Notes under the pieces: generated by a model
The model's input: the letters and a program-made list of their open reading frames with translations, nothing else
Told to the model about the DNA's origin: nothing
Databases searched by the model: none
Shown here: in pieces, positions 26,087 to 35,214 of the stretch
How the letters are laid out: every line of letters starts with the position of its first letter
Numbering within the stretch: position 1 is the stretch's first letter
Assembly: GCA_036846645.1 (NCBI GenBank)
Contig: DAIUBN010000007.1
Location: 1 to 38,640, forward strand
Direction: 5' to 3'
DNA: 38,640 bases
DNA from: JAAYUD01 sp036846645
GTDB lineage: Bacteria > Bacteroidota > Bacteroidia > Bacteroidales > Bacteroidaceae
Translations under genes and position numbers: made by a program

Positions 26087-27577
26087 ATGAAGAACTTCTC
26101 TTTCCTCACTTCAGTTGCAATTATTTGTCTTTTGAGTAGTTGCTCTTCACCGAAGAGTTTCTCTCCAACAGCATCATCCAATCCCTGGCCTGATGATTAT
26201 ATCGACGTTGCAAGCATTAGTGACAAGAGCAGTTGGGGAACATACAATGTGCACGACCCATCTTGCCGCAAAATCGGTAAGTATTATTATATGTATTCCA
26301 CAGATGCCATATTCGATTCTCCCTCATTACACAACAGCGAAATGAAAACGGGTTTCATCCAAGTGAGACGTTCGCTCGATTTGGTACATTGGGAATTCAA
26401 AGGTTGGGCATTTACTTCTATTCCTCAAGAAGCTATCGATTGGGTGCATTCTCATACCGGCGGAAAAGGAGCAACAAATATATGGGCTCCGTTCATTATT
26501 GCTTATCAGAATAGATATAGACTATATTATTGCGTCTCGGCTTTCGGTCGCAAGACATCTTATATAGGTATGGCAGAATCCGAATCTCCCGAAGGTCCAT
26601 GGAGACAGAAAGGTTGTGTGGTGAAGACAAATGACAATAGTGTGATGAATGCCATTGACCCAAGCGTTATTGTTGATTCGAAGACAAATAAATGGTGGAT
26701 GCACTATGGTTCTTTTTTCGGTGGATTGTATTGCATGGAACTCAATCCAGATACAGGATTAGCACTCGTTGACGGTGACCAAGGACATCTTTCTGCACGA
26801 CGTGCCAATGGCAACCAAGACAATCAGGAAGCTCCTGAAATCATCTTCAATAAGAGACAGAACAAAGCTTTCCTCTTTTCTTCATATGACCCTCTGATGA
26901 CAACGTACAACGTAAGGGCAGGTCGTTCGGATAAGATAGAAGGACCATTTTTAGATATTGATAATAACGACTTGCGAGACACTATCAATCATTACCCACT
27001 TCTTATCGCTCCTTATCGCTTCGAAGGTCACCCAGGATGGGCAGGAACTGGACATTGCGGAGTGATTTGCGATAATAATGGTAAATACTTTATGGTACAC
27101 CAAGGACGACTCTCACCAGAAAATCTGCAAATGGTGCTTCATGTACGTCAACTGTTCTTTACACCAAGTGGTTGGCCTATTGTTTCACCCGAAAGATATA
27201 CAGCAAGTAAATCTCGTACATTCAAAGAAAGAGACTTAGTCGGCAAGTGGGAAATAATACATTTCAAAAAACCGAAAAGAGAAAGGGAACTCGAAGATGG
27301 GCAAGTGTTATGGGGAGAAGGGCATCTTCTACCTAGTGAAGTGAATACCTCATTCGAATTGACTCTGAAGGTTGATCATAGTCTCAATACTAAAAATAAT
27401 ATAGGTAGATGGTCACTCTCCTCTCCAAAACAGCTGCTCGATATATCTATCGGTGACGAAATAATAAAAGATTTACTTCTCTTCTCTGGTCACGACTGGG
27501 AAAGGAATACTGACACCATACTCTTCTCTGGCCTTGATAAAGACGGATGTGCAGTATGGGGCAAACGAATATTTTAG
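26087..27577 (+). CDS. GH43 endo-arabinanase-like lipoprotein
   Basis: This 496-residue lipoprotein (lipobox LSSC near residue 19) has a GH43 propeller at about 40-380 and a C-terminal lipocalin-like domain from about 390 (VGKWEIIHF to the end), the build of two-domain endo-arabinanases. Catalytic residues are visible: Asp57 (VHDPS), Asp191 (NAIDPSVI) and Glu248 (QEAPEI), with a metal-site His in GTGHCGVI. It differs from the GH43 lipoprotein at 7420-9339 by having no FN3-like module and EAPE in place of EGPE. It is the first gene of the plus-strand operon, under its own HTCS operator, and holds the place of BT0367. The endo mode is inferred from the C-terminal domain and synteny. Confidence 0.9.
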   Translation: MKNFSFLTSVAIICLLSSCSSPKSFSPTASSNPWPDDYIDVASISDKSSWGTYNVHDPSCRKIGKYYYMYSTDAIFDSPSLHNSEMKTGFIQVRRSLDLVHWEFKGWAFTSIPQEAIDWVHSHTGGKGATNIWAPFIIAYQNRYRLYYCVSAFGRKTSYIGMAESESPEGPWRQKGCVVKTNDNSVMNAIDPSVIVDSKTNKWWMHYGSFFGGLYCMELNPDTGLALVDGDQGHLSARRANGNQDNQEAPEIIFNKRQNKAFLFSSYDPLMTTYNVRAGRSDKIEGPFLDIDNNDLRDTINHYPLLIAPYRFEGHPGWAGTGHCGVICDNNGKYFMVHQGRLSPENLQMVLHVRQLFFTPSGWPIVSPERYTASKSRTFKERDLVGKWEIIHFKKPKRERELEDGQVLWGEGHLLPSEVNTSFELTLKVDHSLNTKNNIGRWSLSSPKQLLDISIGDEIIKDLLLFSGHDWERNTDTILFSGLDKDGCAVWGKRIF

Positions 27578-27685
27578 TAAGGATTCATTAAAGTTGATTA
27601 GTTAAAGAATAAGTGTTGGTTAATTTCAGGTAATCAGGTTGTTCATCAGGTAACATAATTTGAAACAAACATTTAATTATATAAT
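27578..27685 (+). promoter_or_regulatory. 108-bp gap between GH43 and GH51 genes with TCAGG repeats
   Basis: The octamer TCAGGTAA occurs at 27626-27633 and 27646-27653, 20 bp apart, with TCAGGTTG at 27634 between them. A partial -7-like TAATTTG follows at about 27656. The gap is far longer than others in this locus, so an internal regulatory or mRNA-processing site is possible. No terminator hairpin is seen, and read-through from the upstream gene is expected. Confidence 0.3.
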
Positions 27686-29656
27686 ATGAGAACTTATTTT
27701 AAACTAATGACCATATTGGCTCTCTCGGCAGGAACAAATATCCATGCCCAATCAAACGAGATGCTGATACAGACCAACAAAGTGGGGGCTCAAATACAAC
27801 CCACCATGTACGGCCTTTTCTTCGAAGATATCAATTATGCAGCAGATGGCGGATTATATGCCGAACTAGTAAAGAACCGTTCGTTCGAATTTCCTCAACA
27901 CCTGATGGGTTGGGAAGCTTTTGGCAAATTCGAAGTACGAGATGACGGACCGTTCAATCGTTGTCCACATTATGTCAGACTTAGCGACCCGATGCACAAA
28001 GAGAAGCACACCGGGCTAGATAATAACGGTTACTTCGGTATCGGCATCAAAGCCGGTGCGACCTATCGTTTCTCTGTTTGGGCACGTTCGCCTAAAGATG
28101 CTAACGGAACACTTCGTATCCAACTTATTGATAGAACTTCGGGCGAAGAGGTACAAGCTTTGGCTTCGGCAGACATCACTGTCAACTCAAAAGAATGGAA
28201 AAAATATGAATTGCTGCTCACATCTAGTAAAACACTTCCAAAAGCTTCTCTACGTATTTTCCTCGACGGTAAATCAACAGTAGATGTAGAGCATATATCA
28301 CTCTTCCCTATTGATACTTGGAAGAATCATAAAAACGGACTTCGCAAAGACTTGGTTCAAGCATTGGCAGATATTCACCCTGGTGTACTTCGTTTTCCTG
28401 GCGGATGTATTGTAGAAGGTACCGACCTCGCCACACGTTACAATTGGAAGAACACAATAGGACCGGTAGAAAACCGCCCCCTCAACGAGAATCGCTGGCA
28501 ATATACATTTCCCCATCGTTTCTATCCTGACTATTATCAAAGTTATGGACTTGGGTTCTTCGAGTTCTTCCAATTAGCCGAAGAAATTGGAGCCGAACCT
28601 CTACCTGTACTGAGTTGTGGATTGGCTTGTCAGTTTCAGAATGATAATCCAAAGGCGCATTGTCCTGTCGATAGTCTCAGCAGCTATATTCAAGATGCAC
28701 TCGACTTGATAGAATTTGCCAACGGCAATACTACCAGCAGATGGGGTAAGATTCGTGCCGATATGGGACATCCCGCACCATTCAATTTAAAGTTTATCGG
28801 TATTGGCAATGAGCAGTGGGGAGAAGAATATCCATCTCGCCTCGAACCATTCATCAAAGCTATACGCAAAACTTACCCAAATATCAAAATTATAGGGACT
28901 TCTGGACCTGACTCAGAAGGCAAACAATTTGAATATCTCTGGCCGGAGATGAAACGTTTGAAGATTGACTTGGTAGATGAACATTTCTATCGCCCCGAGA
29001 AATGGTTTTTAAGTGAAGGGACTCGTTATGACAAGTACGATCGTAAAGGTCCGAAAGTATTTGCAGGCGAATACGCTTGTCACGGTGCAGGAAAGAAATG
29101 GAATCATTTTGAAGCATCACTTCTCGAATCAGCATTCATGACTGGACTAGAACGTAACGCAGATATAGTGAACATGGCAACTTATGCACCTCTATTTGCT
29201 CATATCGAAGGATGGCAATGGCGTCCAGATATGATATGGTTCGATAATCTGAATAGTGTACGCACTGCCAGTTACTACGTTCAACAACTCTATTCAACAT
29301 ATAAAGGTACAAATGTACTACCACTTACTATGAATAAAAGACCTGTAGCAGGTCTAGAAGGTCAGAATAGCTTGTTTGCTTCAGCTGTTATCGACAAGAA
29401 GAACGGTGAGATAATCGTAAAGGTCGTTAATACATCCGACAAAGTTCAAAATCTTTCTATGATACTTGCTGGATTAAAATTACAAACGACTACTGTAAGG
29501 ACTCTTACTTTACACACCGATAATATGGATGCTGACAATACTTTACAGAATCCTAATATTATTTTCCCAATAGAAGGCTACACGCAGATCAATGATAATA
29601 AGATCAATACAAAAATAGGAGCAAAAACTTTTGCAGTATACATCATAAAGGAATAA
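27686..29656 (+). CDS. GH51 alpha-L-arabinofuranosidase
   Basis: This retaining arabinofuranosidase would remove arabinose side groups or trim oligosaccharides. Its 656 residues start with a cleavable signal peptide ending HAQ (about residue 22), without a lipobox, which suggests the periplasm. Residues of about 60-205 hold a jelly-roll, carbohydrate-binding-like insert (RSFEFPQHLMGWEAFGKFE onward). The TIM barrel follows, with acid/base Glu376 (GIGNEQWGEEY) and nucleophile Glu462 (FAGEYACHG), and a C-terminal beta domain closes the protein. The usual FPGGCIVEG and WKNTIGP motifs are present. The next gene begins 5 bases after its stop. Position and family match BT0368. Confidence 0.94.
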   Translation: MRTYFKLMTILALSAGTNIHAQSNEMLIQTNKVGAQIQPTMYGLFFEDINYAADGGLYAELVKNRSFEFPQHLMGWEAFGKFEVRDDGPFNRCPHYVRLSDPMHKEKHTGLDNNGYFGIGIKAGATYRFSVWARSPKDANGTLRIQLIDRTSGEEVQALASADITVNSKEWKKYELLLTSSKTLPKASLRIFLDGKSTVDVEHISLFPIDTWKNHKNGLRKDLVQALADIHPGVLRFPGGCIVEGTDLATRYNWKNTIGPVENRPLNENRWQYTFPHRFYPDYYQSYGLGFFEFFQLAEEIGAEPLPVLSCGLACQFQNDNPKAHCPVDSLSSYIQDALDLIEFANGNTTSRWGKIRADMGHPAPFNLKFIGIGNEQWGEEYPSRLEPFIKAIRKTYPNIKIIGTSGPDSEGKQFEYLWPEMKRLKIDLVDEHFYRPEKWFLSEGTRYDKYDRKGPKVFAGEYACHGAGKKWNHFEASLLESAFMTGLERNADIVNMATYAPLFAHIEGWQWRPDMIWFDNLNSVRTASYYVQQLYSTYKGTNVLPLTMNKRPVAGLEGQNSLFASAVIDKKNGEIIVKVVNTSDKVQNLSMILAGLKLQTTTVRTLTLHTDNMDADNTLQNPNIIFPIEGYTQINDNKINTKIGAKTFAVYIIKE

Positions 29657-29661
29657 AGATA

Positions 29662-30654
29662 ATGAGTTTATATTTTAATAATCTAGAGGTTAAGTTCTTC
29701 TTAGTAGCTATTCTTAGTGTAATCCCTCTCGGGTCGTTTGCTAAGAATGACACAACTTTTGTTGCCAGCGGCAATCCCATTGTAAAATACAAGTATACGG
29801 CAGACCCTGCTGCACTTGTCTACAAGAATATGGTTTACATTTATGCCGGCGAAGATGAATGCCCTCCCACAGGAGAGCGATATGTGATGCACAAATGGTG
29901 TGTCTTCTCCACTTCCGATTTCATACACTGGACAGAACATAGCACTCCTCTTACAGTGAAAGATTTTAAATGGGCAAAAGACGATGCATGGGCAGGACAG
30001 GTTATTGAATGTGACGGTAAGTTCTACTGGTATGTTGCTATCGAACATGGCACTATACCTGGCAAATCTATAGGAGTCGCCGTTGCTGATACGCCTATCG
30101 GTCCGTTCAAAGATGCCCGAGGTTCGGCACTCATAACCAACAACATGACTACAAAATATACGGATATAAGTTGGGATGATATCGACCCAACAGTAATAAT
30201 AGATTCTGATGGCCAAGCCTATCTTATCTGGGGTAACAGAGTGTGCTACTATGCCAAGCTCAAAAGAAACATGATAGAACTCGATGGAGATATACATACT
30301 TTTAACGACTTGCAGCGCTATACAGAAGCTCCTTGGATTCATGAACGAGGAGGATGGTACTACCTATCTTATGCTTCTGAATTTCCAGAAAAGATATGCT
30401 ACGCTATGAGTCGTCATATTACCGGACCTTGGCAATATAAAGGTATACTCAACGAACTGGCTGGCAATTCTAATACCAACCATCAAGCTATTATCAATTT
30501 AAAAGGGAATTGGTATTTCATCTATCATAACGGTGCAATTAATACTAATGGCGGTAGTTTTCGACGCTCGTTCTGTATTGATAGATTGTACTATAATGCT
30601 GATGGTAGCATAAAGCGTATTCAAATGACAAGCGAAGGCATAACTTCGAAATAA
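29662..30654 (+). CDS. GH43 exo-type arabinofuranosidase/xylosidase-like enzyme
   Basis: This 330-residue single-domain GH43 protein has an N-terminal signal peptide (hydrophobic stretch ending SFA near residue 28) and no lipobox, so periplasmic action is likely. The triad is Asp48 (TADPAALVY), Asp175 (DIDPTVI) and Glu222 (TEAPWIHE). With no lipocalin-like or beta-sandwich domain, it resembles the short exo-acting GH43 subfamilies that release arabinose or xylose from oligosaccharides. Exact specificity cannot be read from sequence. It is the last gene of the three-gene operon, 5 bases after the GH51 gene, in the place of BT0369. No clear terminator follows, but the next gene has its own promoter. 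Confidence 0.88.
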   Translation: MSLYFNNLEVKFFLVAILSVIPLGSFAKNDTTFVASGNPIVKYKYTADPAALVYKNMVYIYAGEDECPPTGERYVMHKWCVFSTSDFIHWTEHSTPLTVKDFKWAKDDAWAGQVIECDGKFYWYVAIEHGTIPGKSIGVAVADTPIGPFKDARGSALITNNMTTKYTDISWDDIDPTVIIDSDGQAYLIWGNRVCYYAKLKRNMIELDGDIHTFNDLQRYTEAPWIHERGGWYYLSYASEFPEKICYAMSRHITGPWQYKGILNELAGNSNTNHQAIINLKGNWYFIYHNGAINTNGGSFRRSFCIDRLYYNADGSIKRIQMTSEGITSK

Positions 30655-30720
30655 CAACATTTATCACTATTGATACGTTGAAAATAAGATTATTCATCAT
30701 GGTCTTAACAAAATAATATC

Positions 30721-30728
30721 TATCTTTG
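30721..30728 (+). promoter_or_regulatory. -7 promoter element of the metalloprotease gene
   Basis: TATCTTTG matches TAnnTTTG exactly and lies 27 bases before the ATG at 30756. It overlaps the in-frame TTG at 30726, which argues that this TTG is not the start codon. It separates the protease gene from the arabinan operon in expression. Confidence 0.65.
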
Positions 30729-30755
30729 AAACGATTTTTATTCAATAAGACCATT

Positions 30756-31994
30756 ATGAAAATATACAAAGCATTATTTATAACACTTATTGCCATTACT
30801 TTCTTTGGCTGTAAGAGTTCTGATAATACTCCAGTTCTTGAAATTTCGCAAGCATCTCTGACGAATGTAAATGCTGAAGGAGAAACTCGTAGTCTAGCCC
30901 TATCGACTAGTGGAGCATGGACTGCTACAACGTCTTCCGATTGGCTAACGATTTCTCCAACTTCAGGAGAGAAAGATGCAACATTACAAATCACCGTTAA
31001 TGCCAACAAGACATGGATTGCCCGACAAGATTCAATCATATTAAAGATGGGCGATTTGAAAAAGACTATTTCTATCGCACAAAATGTCAAGACTGATATG
31101 GATGACAACTATGAATATGAAATTCCACTCAATATCATTCTTTTGGAATATAACGGAAAACAATTGGCTACCGATTCTCGAATAAAGCTAGTAATAGCCC
31201 AATTGAATCAACTCTATAAAAATAGCGGTACTAACATTCAATTTACCGTTGCCAATATTAGTCACAACTCAGTACTGACCTCAACTATTGACTCTCAGAA
31301 AGACATACAAGCCGATAAAAGAGGAGGTACATACTTCAACATGATGAAGGATCCTAATCTATACATTAATATATTCATTCATACGATGCCTGATAATGCT
31401 CAATTTGCAGGTATATCTGTATTTCCAATAACCACAGCAACACAACCGATAGAGAGTAATAATATGTTTGAAGTGACAAAAACTTATCCAATAACTTTCA
31501 ACCAGATTGATCAAGTAATAGCAATATGTTTCAATTCAATAATTGTCAACTTGGATCCACCCGACCAAGATGCTATGTCGTGGACGATGGCCCATGAGAT
31601 TGGACATTACCTCGGATTATTCCATGTATTTGGAGAAAATACTACTGATCCTTGTATAGATACCGATTGTTGTACCGATACTCGCACTTATAACAGAAGT
31701 AATTATGAGACATGGCTAACTACACAAAGAAAAAATGGTGTAACTGATGACACAGCCTTATCGGCAAGAACAACCTGTGATGGCATAGCCTATACAGCCA
31801 AGAATTTTATGGACTATAATTGGTGTCTCAATACAGAGTTCAGTACTCAACAGTTGGCACGTATGCGCCATATTCTTTATTATAGTCCACTTATTCCTGG
31901 ACCGAAAAAGCCTCAAGCCACAACTCGTGCTGAAGAAGGATGGATATATAGTAAACCTTTCAAGTATGTTGTAGACCATCTTCGTAATAGATAA
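30756..31994 (+). CDS. Zinc metalloprotease lipoprotein with BACON domain (M43-like, BF0631-type)
   Basis: I chose ATG 30756 because a consensus -7 element covers the in-frame TTG farther up. The resulting 412-residue protein has a lipobox (FFGC, near residue 18). Residues of about 25-112 form a BACON module (STSGAWTATTSSDWLTISPTSG), which often mediates binding to glycans or mucin. The rest is a metzincin-like protease with the zinc motif HEIGHYLGLFH (His280, Glu281, His284, third ligand His290) and several Cys downstream (DPCIDTDCCTD), as in pappalysin-type M43 enzymes. The distal MDYNW segment corresponds to the Met-turn. It resembles the Bacteroides zinc-dependent metalloproteinase lipoprotein family named after BF0631. 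Substrate unknown; a role in the arabinan system is not supported. Confidence 0.85.
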   Translation: MKIYKALFITLIAITFFGCKSSDNTPVLEISQASLTNVNAEGETRSLALSTSGAWTATTSSDWLTISPTSGEKDATLQITVNANKTWIARQDSIILKMGDLKKTISIAQNVKTDMDDNYEYEIPLNIILLEYNGKQLATDSRIKLVIAQLNQLYKNSGTNIQFTVANISHNSVLTSTIDSQKDIQADKRGGTYFNMMKDPNLYINIFIHTMPDNAQFAGISVFPITTATQPIESNNMFEVTKTYPITFNQIDQVIAICFNSIIVNLDPPDQDAMSWTMAHEIGHYLGLFHVFGENTTDPCIDTDCCTDTRTYNRSNYETWLTTQRKNGVTDDTALSARTTCDGIAYTAKNFMDYNWCLNTEFSTQQLARMRHILYYSPLIPGPKKPQATTRAEEGWIYSKPFKYVVDHLRNR

Positions 31995-32012
31995 TTGACC
32001 AAATTCATCAAT

Positions 32013-32053
32013 AAAAAAGGAGGGTATCACTTCATATGATATCCTCCTTTTTT
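32013..32053. terminator. Bidirectional terminator between two convergent protease genes
   Basis: GGAGGGTATC (32019-32028) pairs with GATATCCTCC (32038-32047, one G-T wobble). Six A residues before it and six T residues after it extend the stem and give a T run on both strands. It serves the metalloprotease gene on the plus strand and the S41 protease gene on the minus strand. Confidence 0.9.
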
Positions 32054-32070
32054 ATTAATGAATTAGAAAG

Positions 32071-33600
32071 TTATTCACGAACTCGAATCTTCTTGCTCAA
32101 GTCCTCTTTTAATACCTTCATTATTTCTGGCCTATTATCAATCGACTTTCCGAAGCGAGCATCACGATGCAAGTTGATAAGTTCGTAGGCCGGTAGATTG
32201 GCTGCACGAGACATTGTTTTACCTACGATATCTGTCTTTCCAGCTTTGATAAGAGCAGCTTTCAACATGGTCTCATGTTCATCGCCCAACTGATAACCAT
32301 CAAAAGGATAATCTTCGACCGCTGTTGTAGGTTGTAAACCGTCTGGCATACTCGGATTTTCACCATTCTTATTGACAAAGCGACTAATCATCACATAAAT
32401 ACCCCAATTAGAAATGCTAGAAGGGACTTTATTATCATACAAATCTTTAGTGGATAAGATAGAACCAGTACAATACTTTCCATGAGATGCTTGTCCTATC
32501 AATTCTATCGGAGTATAAGGCATCAAACCGATGAGTAAGCCCTCGGAAGCCGATGCTGTACCCGAACTGATGATGGCATAAATCTTGGTGAGCCCCATAT
32601 TGGCATCTGTTGTATTGACAGACTTAGTAGTACCATCTGATGCGGAATATTTATGATTGGCTTTGAGATACGAATGTTGATCAGAATTCTTTTTTTGCCA
32701 ATACTCTGTATACTTATCATTCCAAATATTAGCATGGAATACACCACCTGCTGACACTGCATCTGCTGGAGCAAATATCGAAGCCAATAGTTCTTCGGTT
32801 ATTACATAGCCACCACCGTTATAACGTAAATCAAGAATCAGCTCTTTAGCCCCTTCTGCTTTAATAGCTTTACAAGCTGCTATCAATTCAGGAATAGAAT
32901 TCAAATCGAAAGCAGTAAAAGCCAAATAGCCAACTTTCTTACCACCACAGTCAAATACTTTGGATACCAATACAGGATCTTCGTACATCTTCACTGCAGT
33001 AAGAGTCATATCTTGTCCAACATCAATTGTCTTGTCTTTCAACACACCCATTGTAATCTTCAAGCTACCCGCATTGAACAATTGCATATAATTGTCTTTC
33101 GTGATATTCGCACCATCTATTTTGATAATGATATCACCACGCTTCAAGCCGGCTTTAGCTGCAGGACTATCTTTATAGACATATTGAACAATAAAAAAGT
33201 AATTGTTAGTATTATTGAACTTCCCAGCTGTCAAGCTCCAGCCAAAAGTAGTTTCAACACCTTCTACAGACGAGGAGAAGGAAGCGAAATCATCGGTAAG
33301 CATGGTCCATTTATCCACATCCTTACCATTCTTCTTGTAACGAATAGTTTTTACGATACCAATTGGATCATTGTTCGTGTTTTCATCCAGCTTAGAAAGA
33401 TCAGAATTGATTTCTTTACTCCAAAGATAAACATCAGATAAGACATCACTAGCGAATACATTTGCATAAAACTGCTCATCAGTAGTAACCCGTTTGACAA
33501 CTGGTTTATTCGGGTCTACTACAGGGTTATCACTTCTGGAACAGGCGCCCATCACAAGTAGGACGGACAAAAACATAAAATAAGAATAATACCTTTTCAT
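32071..33600 (-). CDS. S41-family (C-terminal processing protease-like) lipoprotein
   Basis: This 509-residue lipoprotein has lipobox MGAC near residue 20. A helical region is followed by a PDZ domain at about 130-215 (DSPAAKAGLKRGDIIIKIDG) and an S41 protease domain at about 220-440. The catalytic pair is visible: Ser350 in SGTASASEG and Lys375 in SHGKY, 25 residues apart as in E. coli Tsp. An LILDLRYNGGG strand precedes it. The C-terminal tail of about 70 residues (RDARFGKSIDNRPEIMKVL) is family-typical. As a lipoprotein it should act in the periplasm or at the surface; the substrate is unknown. It is a single gene that converges on the metalloprotease gene across a shared terminator. Confidence 0.92.
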   Translation of the reverse strand: MKRYYSYFMFLSVLLVMGACSRSDNPVVDPNKPVVKRVTTDEQFYANVFASDVLSDVYLWSKEINSDLSKLDENTNNDPIGIVKTIRYKKNGKDVDKWTMLTDDFASFSSSVEGVETTFGWSLTAGKFNNTNNYFFIVQYVYKDSPAAKAGLKRGDIIIKIDGANITKDNYMQLFNAGSLKITMGVLKDKTIDVGQDMTLTAVKMYEDPVLVSKVFDCGGKKVGYLAFTAFDLNSIPELIAACKAIKAEGAKELILDLRYNGGGYVITEELLASIFAPADAVSAGGVFHANIWNDKYTEYWQKKNSDQHSYLKANHKYSASDGTTKSVNTTDANMGLTKIYAIISSGTASASEGLLIGLMPYTPIELIGQASHGKYCTGSILSTKDLYDNKVPSSISNWGIYVMISRFVNKNGENPSMPDGLQPTTAVEDYPFDGYQLGDEHETMLKAALIKAGKTDIVGKTMSRAANLPAYELINLHRDARFGKSIDNRPEIMKVLKEDLSKKIRVRE

Positions 33601-33628
33601 AAAACGATTTTTAAATTAATTTAGTTCG

Positions 33629-33636
33629 CAAAGGAA
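33629..33636 (-). promoter_or_regulatory. Possible -7 element of the S41 protease gene
   Basis: The minus strand reads TTCCTTTG followed by CGAAC, 7 of 8 matches to TAnnTTTG, 28 bases before the start codon. The distance is typical for other promoters in this window. Confidence 0.45.
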
Positions 33637-33695
33637 ATGAAAATAATTTAATTATTCGTTATATTCTTGCAAAAAAGGATTATTTTTATTTTGAG

Positions 33696-35135
33696 TTACT
33701 TATTTTCAACAGCCTTCAATCCCATCTTCGCGGCCTTTTCCATCATAAACTTGCGAGCTGGCTCGTATTCATTAGGAATAATACCGTCAAGAATTGCATC
33801 TTTAATCAATGTTTTAAGTGTACCAACTTGTTGGCAAGGTGGTAATCCGAAAATCTCCATGATTTCTTCACCCTTCACCGGTGGTTGGAAGTTACGGATT
33901 CGGTCGCGCTCTTCCAAATCTACCAACTTCTGACGTACCAATTGAAAGTTATTTAGGAAACGTTGACGGCGCTCATTATTTTTAGAAGTGATATCAGCTT
34001 CGCAAAGCATCATCAAATCATCTATATCATCTCCTGCCTCGAAGAGCAAACGGCGCACAGCAGAATCTGTCACTTCTTCATCGGCAATAACGATAGGACG
34101 CATATGGAGTTCTACAAGCTTTGCCACATACTTCATCTTCTCGTTTTTTGGTAATTTCAATCGATCGAAGATTTTAGGAACCATCTTTCCACCAATAAAG
34201 TTGTGATTATGAAAAGTCCATCCATTCTTGCCACTCCACATCTTAGTACGTGGTTTGCCAATATCATGTAGCAATGCCGCCCATCTCAGCCAAAGGTTAT
34301 CAGTGTGCTTGCTGATATTGTCGAGCACCTGCAAAGTATGATAGAAATTATCCTTGTGCCCTACCCCATTCTTCGTTTCAACACCTTCGAGAGCTATCAG
34401 TTCGGGAAAAAATATTTCGAGTAATCCACAACGTTCCAAGTCTACAAAGCCTTTGGAAGGTACAGGAGAAAGAATAATTTTGTTAAGTTCGTCGATGATA
34501 CGCTCTGCCGAAATTATTTTGATCCGTTCTTTCTGACGGCACAAAGAATCGAAAGCTGCATCATCGATATAAAAGTTGAGCTGAGTAGCGAATCGTATAC
34601 AGCGCATCATACGAAGTGGGTCGTCACTGAAAGTGATATCAGGATCGAGTGGTGTACGAACTACCTTTTCTTGTAAATCATGAATACCATTGAATGGATC
34701 GACCAATTCACCGAATCGTGCACTGTTCATACAGACAGCCAGTGTATTGATGGTAAAATCTCGTCTGTTCTGATCGTCTTCAAGAGTTCCATCTTCGACA
34801 ATCGGTTTCCGAGAGTCACTACGATAAGATTCTTTACGAGCACCGACAAATTCAATTTCTAAATCTTTATATTTCAACTGAGCGGTACCAAAGTTTTTAA
34901 ACACTGACACATGAGCTCTCTTACCCAAACGTTTCTTTAAACCTTGCGCCATGTTGATGCCACTACCAACAACTACTATATCTATATCATTCGAAGGACG
35001 TTGCAGATAGAGGTCACGGACATATCCACCAACGATATAACATTCCAATCCTAACTCATCTGCCGCAGCCGAAATTTCTCCAAATATGGGCGCTGCGAAA
35101 CAATCTTTCAGTTCCTTCTCACTTAATTTTATCAT
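33696..35135 (-). CDS. CCA tRNA nucleotidyltransferase-type enzyme with HD domain
   Basis: Class II nucleotidyltransferase, probably the enzyme that adds or repairs the tRNA 3' CCA end. The frame is open to 35315, but the ATG at 35135 lies 29 bases after an exact -7 element and opens with MIKLSEKELKDCF, a normal family start. That gives 479 residues. Motifs are the GGYVRDLYL loop, the metal-binding NDIDIVVVG, and RRDFTINTLA of the head domain, then RMMRCIRFATQL. An HD phosphohydrolase domain follows (LLHDIGKPRTK and downstream His/Asp). Some members only add A or C, so the strict CCA function is inferred. The gene is divergent from the lipoprotein gene that follows it on the map. Confidence 0.92.
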   Translation of the reverse strand: MIKLSEKELKDCFAAPIFGEISAAADELGLECYIVGGYVRDLYLQRPSNDIDIVVVGSGINMAQGLKKRLGKRAHVSVFKNFGTAQLKYKDLEIEFVGARKESYRSDSRKPIVEDGTLEDDQNRRDFTINTLAVCMNSARFGELVDPFNGIHDLQEKVVRTPLDPDITFSDDPLRMMRCIRFATQLNFYIDDAAFDSLCRQKERIKIISAERIIDELNKIILSPVPSKGFVDLERCGLLEIFFPELIALEGVETKNGVGHKDNFYHTLQVLDNISKHTDNLWLRWAALLHDIGKPRTKMWSGKNGWTFHNHNFIGGKMVPKIFDRLKLPKNEKMKYVAKLVELHMRPIVIADEEVTDSAVRRLLFEAGDDIDDLMMLCEADITSKNNERRQRFLNNFQLVRQKLVDLEERDRIRNFQPPVKGEEIMEIFGLPPCQQVGTLKTLIKDAILDGIIPNEYEPARKFMMEKAAKMGLKAVENK

Positions 35136-35164
35136 GAATTTGCCTTTATTCGCTTTAGAGTGTG

Positions 35165-35172
35165 CAAAGATA
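35165..35172 (-). promoter_or_regulatory. -7 promoter element of the nucleotidyltransferase gene
   Basis: The minus strand reads TATCTTTG followed by CACAC, an exact TAnnTTTG match 29 bases before the ATG at 35135. It lies only 13 bases from the oppositely directed element at 35186-35193, so the two promoters overlap. Confidence 0.72.
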
Positions 35173-35185
35173 CTAATTTTATTCG

Positions 35186-35193
35186 TATTTTTG
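35186..35193 (+). promoter_or_regulatory. -7 promoter element of the lipoprotein gene
   Basis: TATTTTTG followed by CAG is an exact TAnnTTTG match, 21 bases before the ATG at 35215. It faces away from the promoter at 35165-35172. Confidence 0.72.
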
Positions 35194-35214
35194 CAGATAT
35201 TATAAAAACAAGCA

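Noticed and set aside
29701..30342. Open frame of 213 residues on the minus strand inside the third GH43 gene
   Set aside because: It is antisense to a GH43 gene with an intact catalytic triad, and has no recognisable domain or start signals.
30726..30755. TTG start codon for the metalloprotease gene
   Set aside because: The TTG lies inside an exact -7 promoter element, so it cannot be in the mRNA; ATG 30756 gives a proper lipoprotein signal.
30545..31108. Open frame of 187 residues on the minus strand across the gap before the metalloprotease gene
   Set aside because: It covers the predicted protease promoter and the BACON domain on the other strand, and its protein has no motifs.
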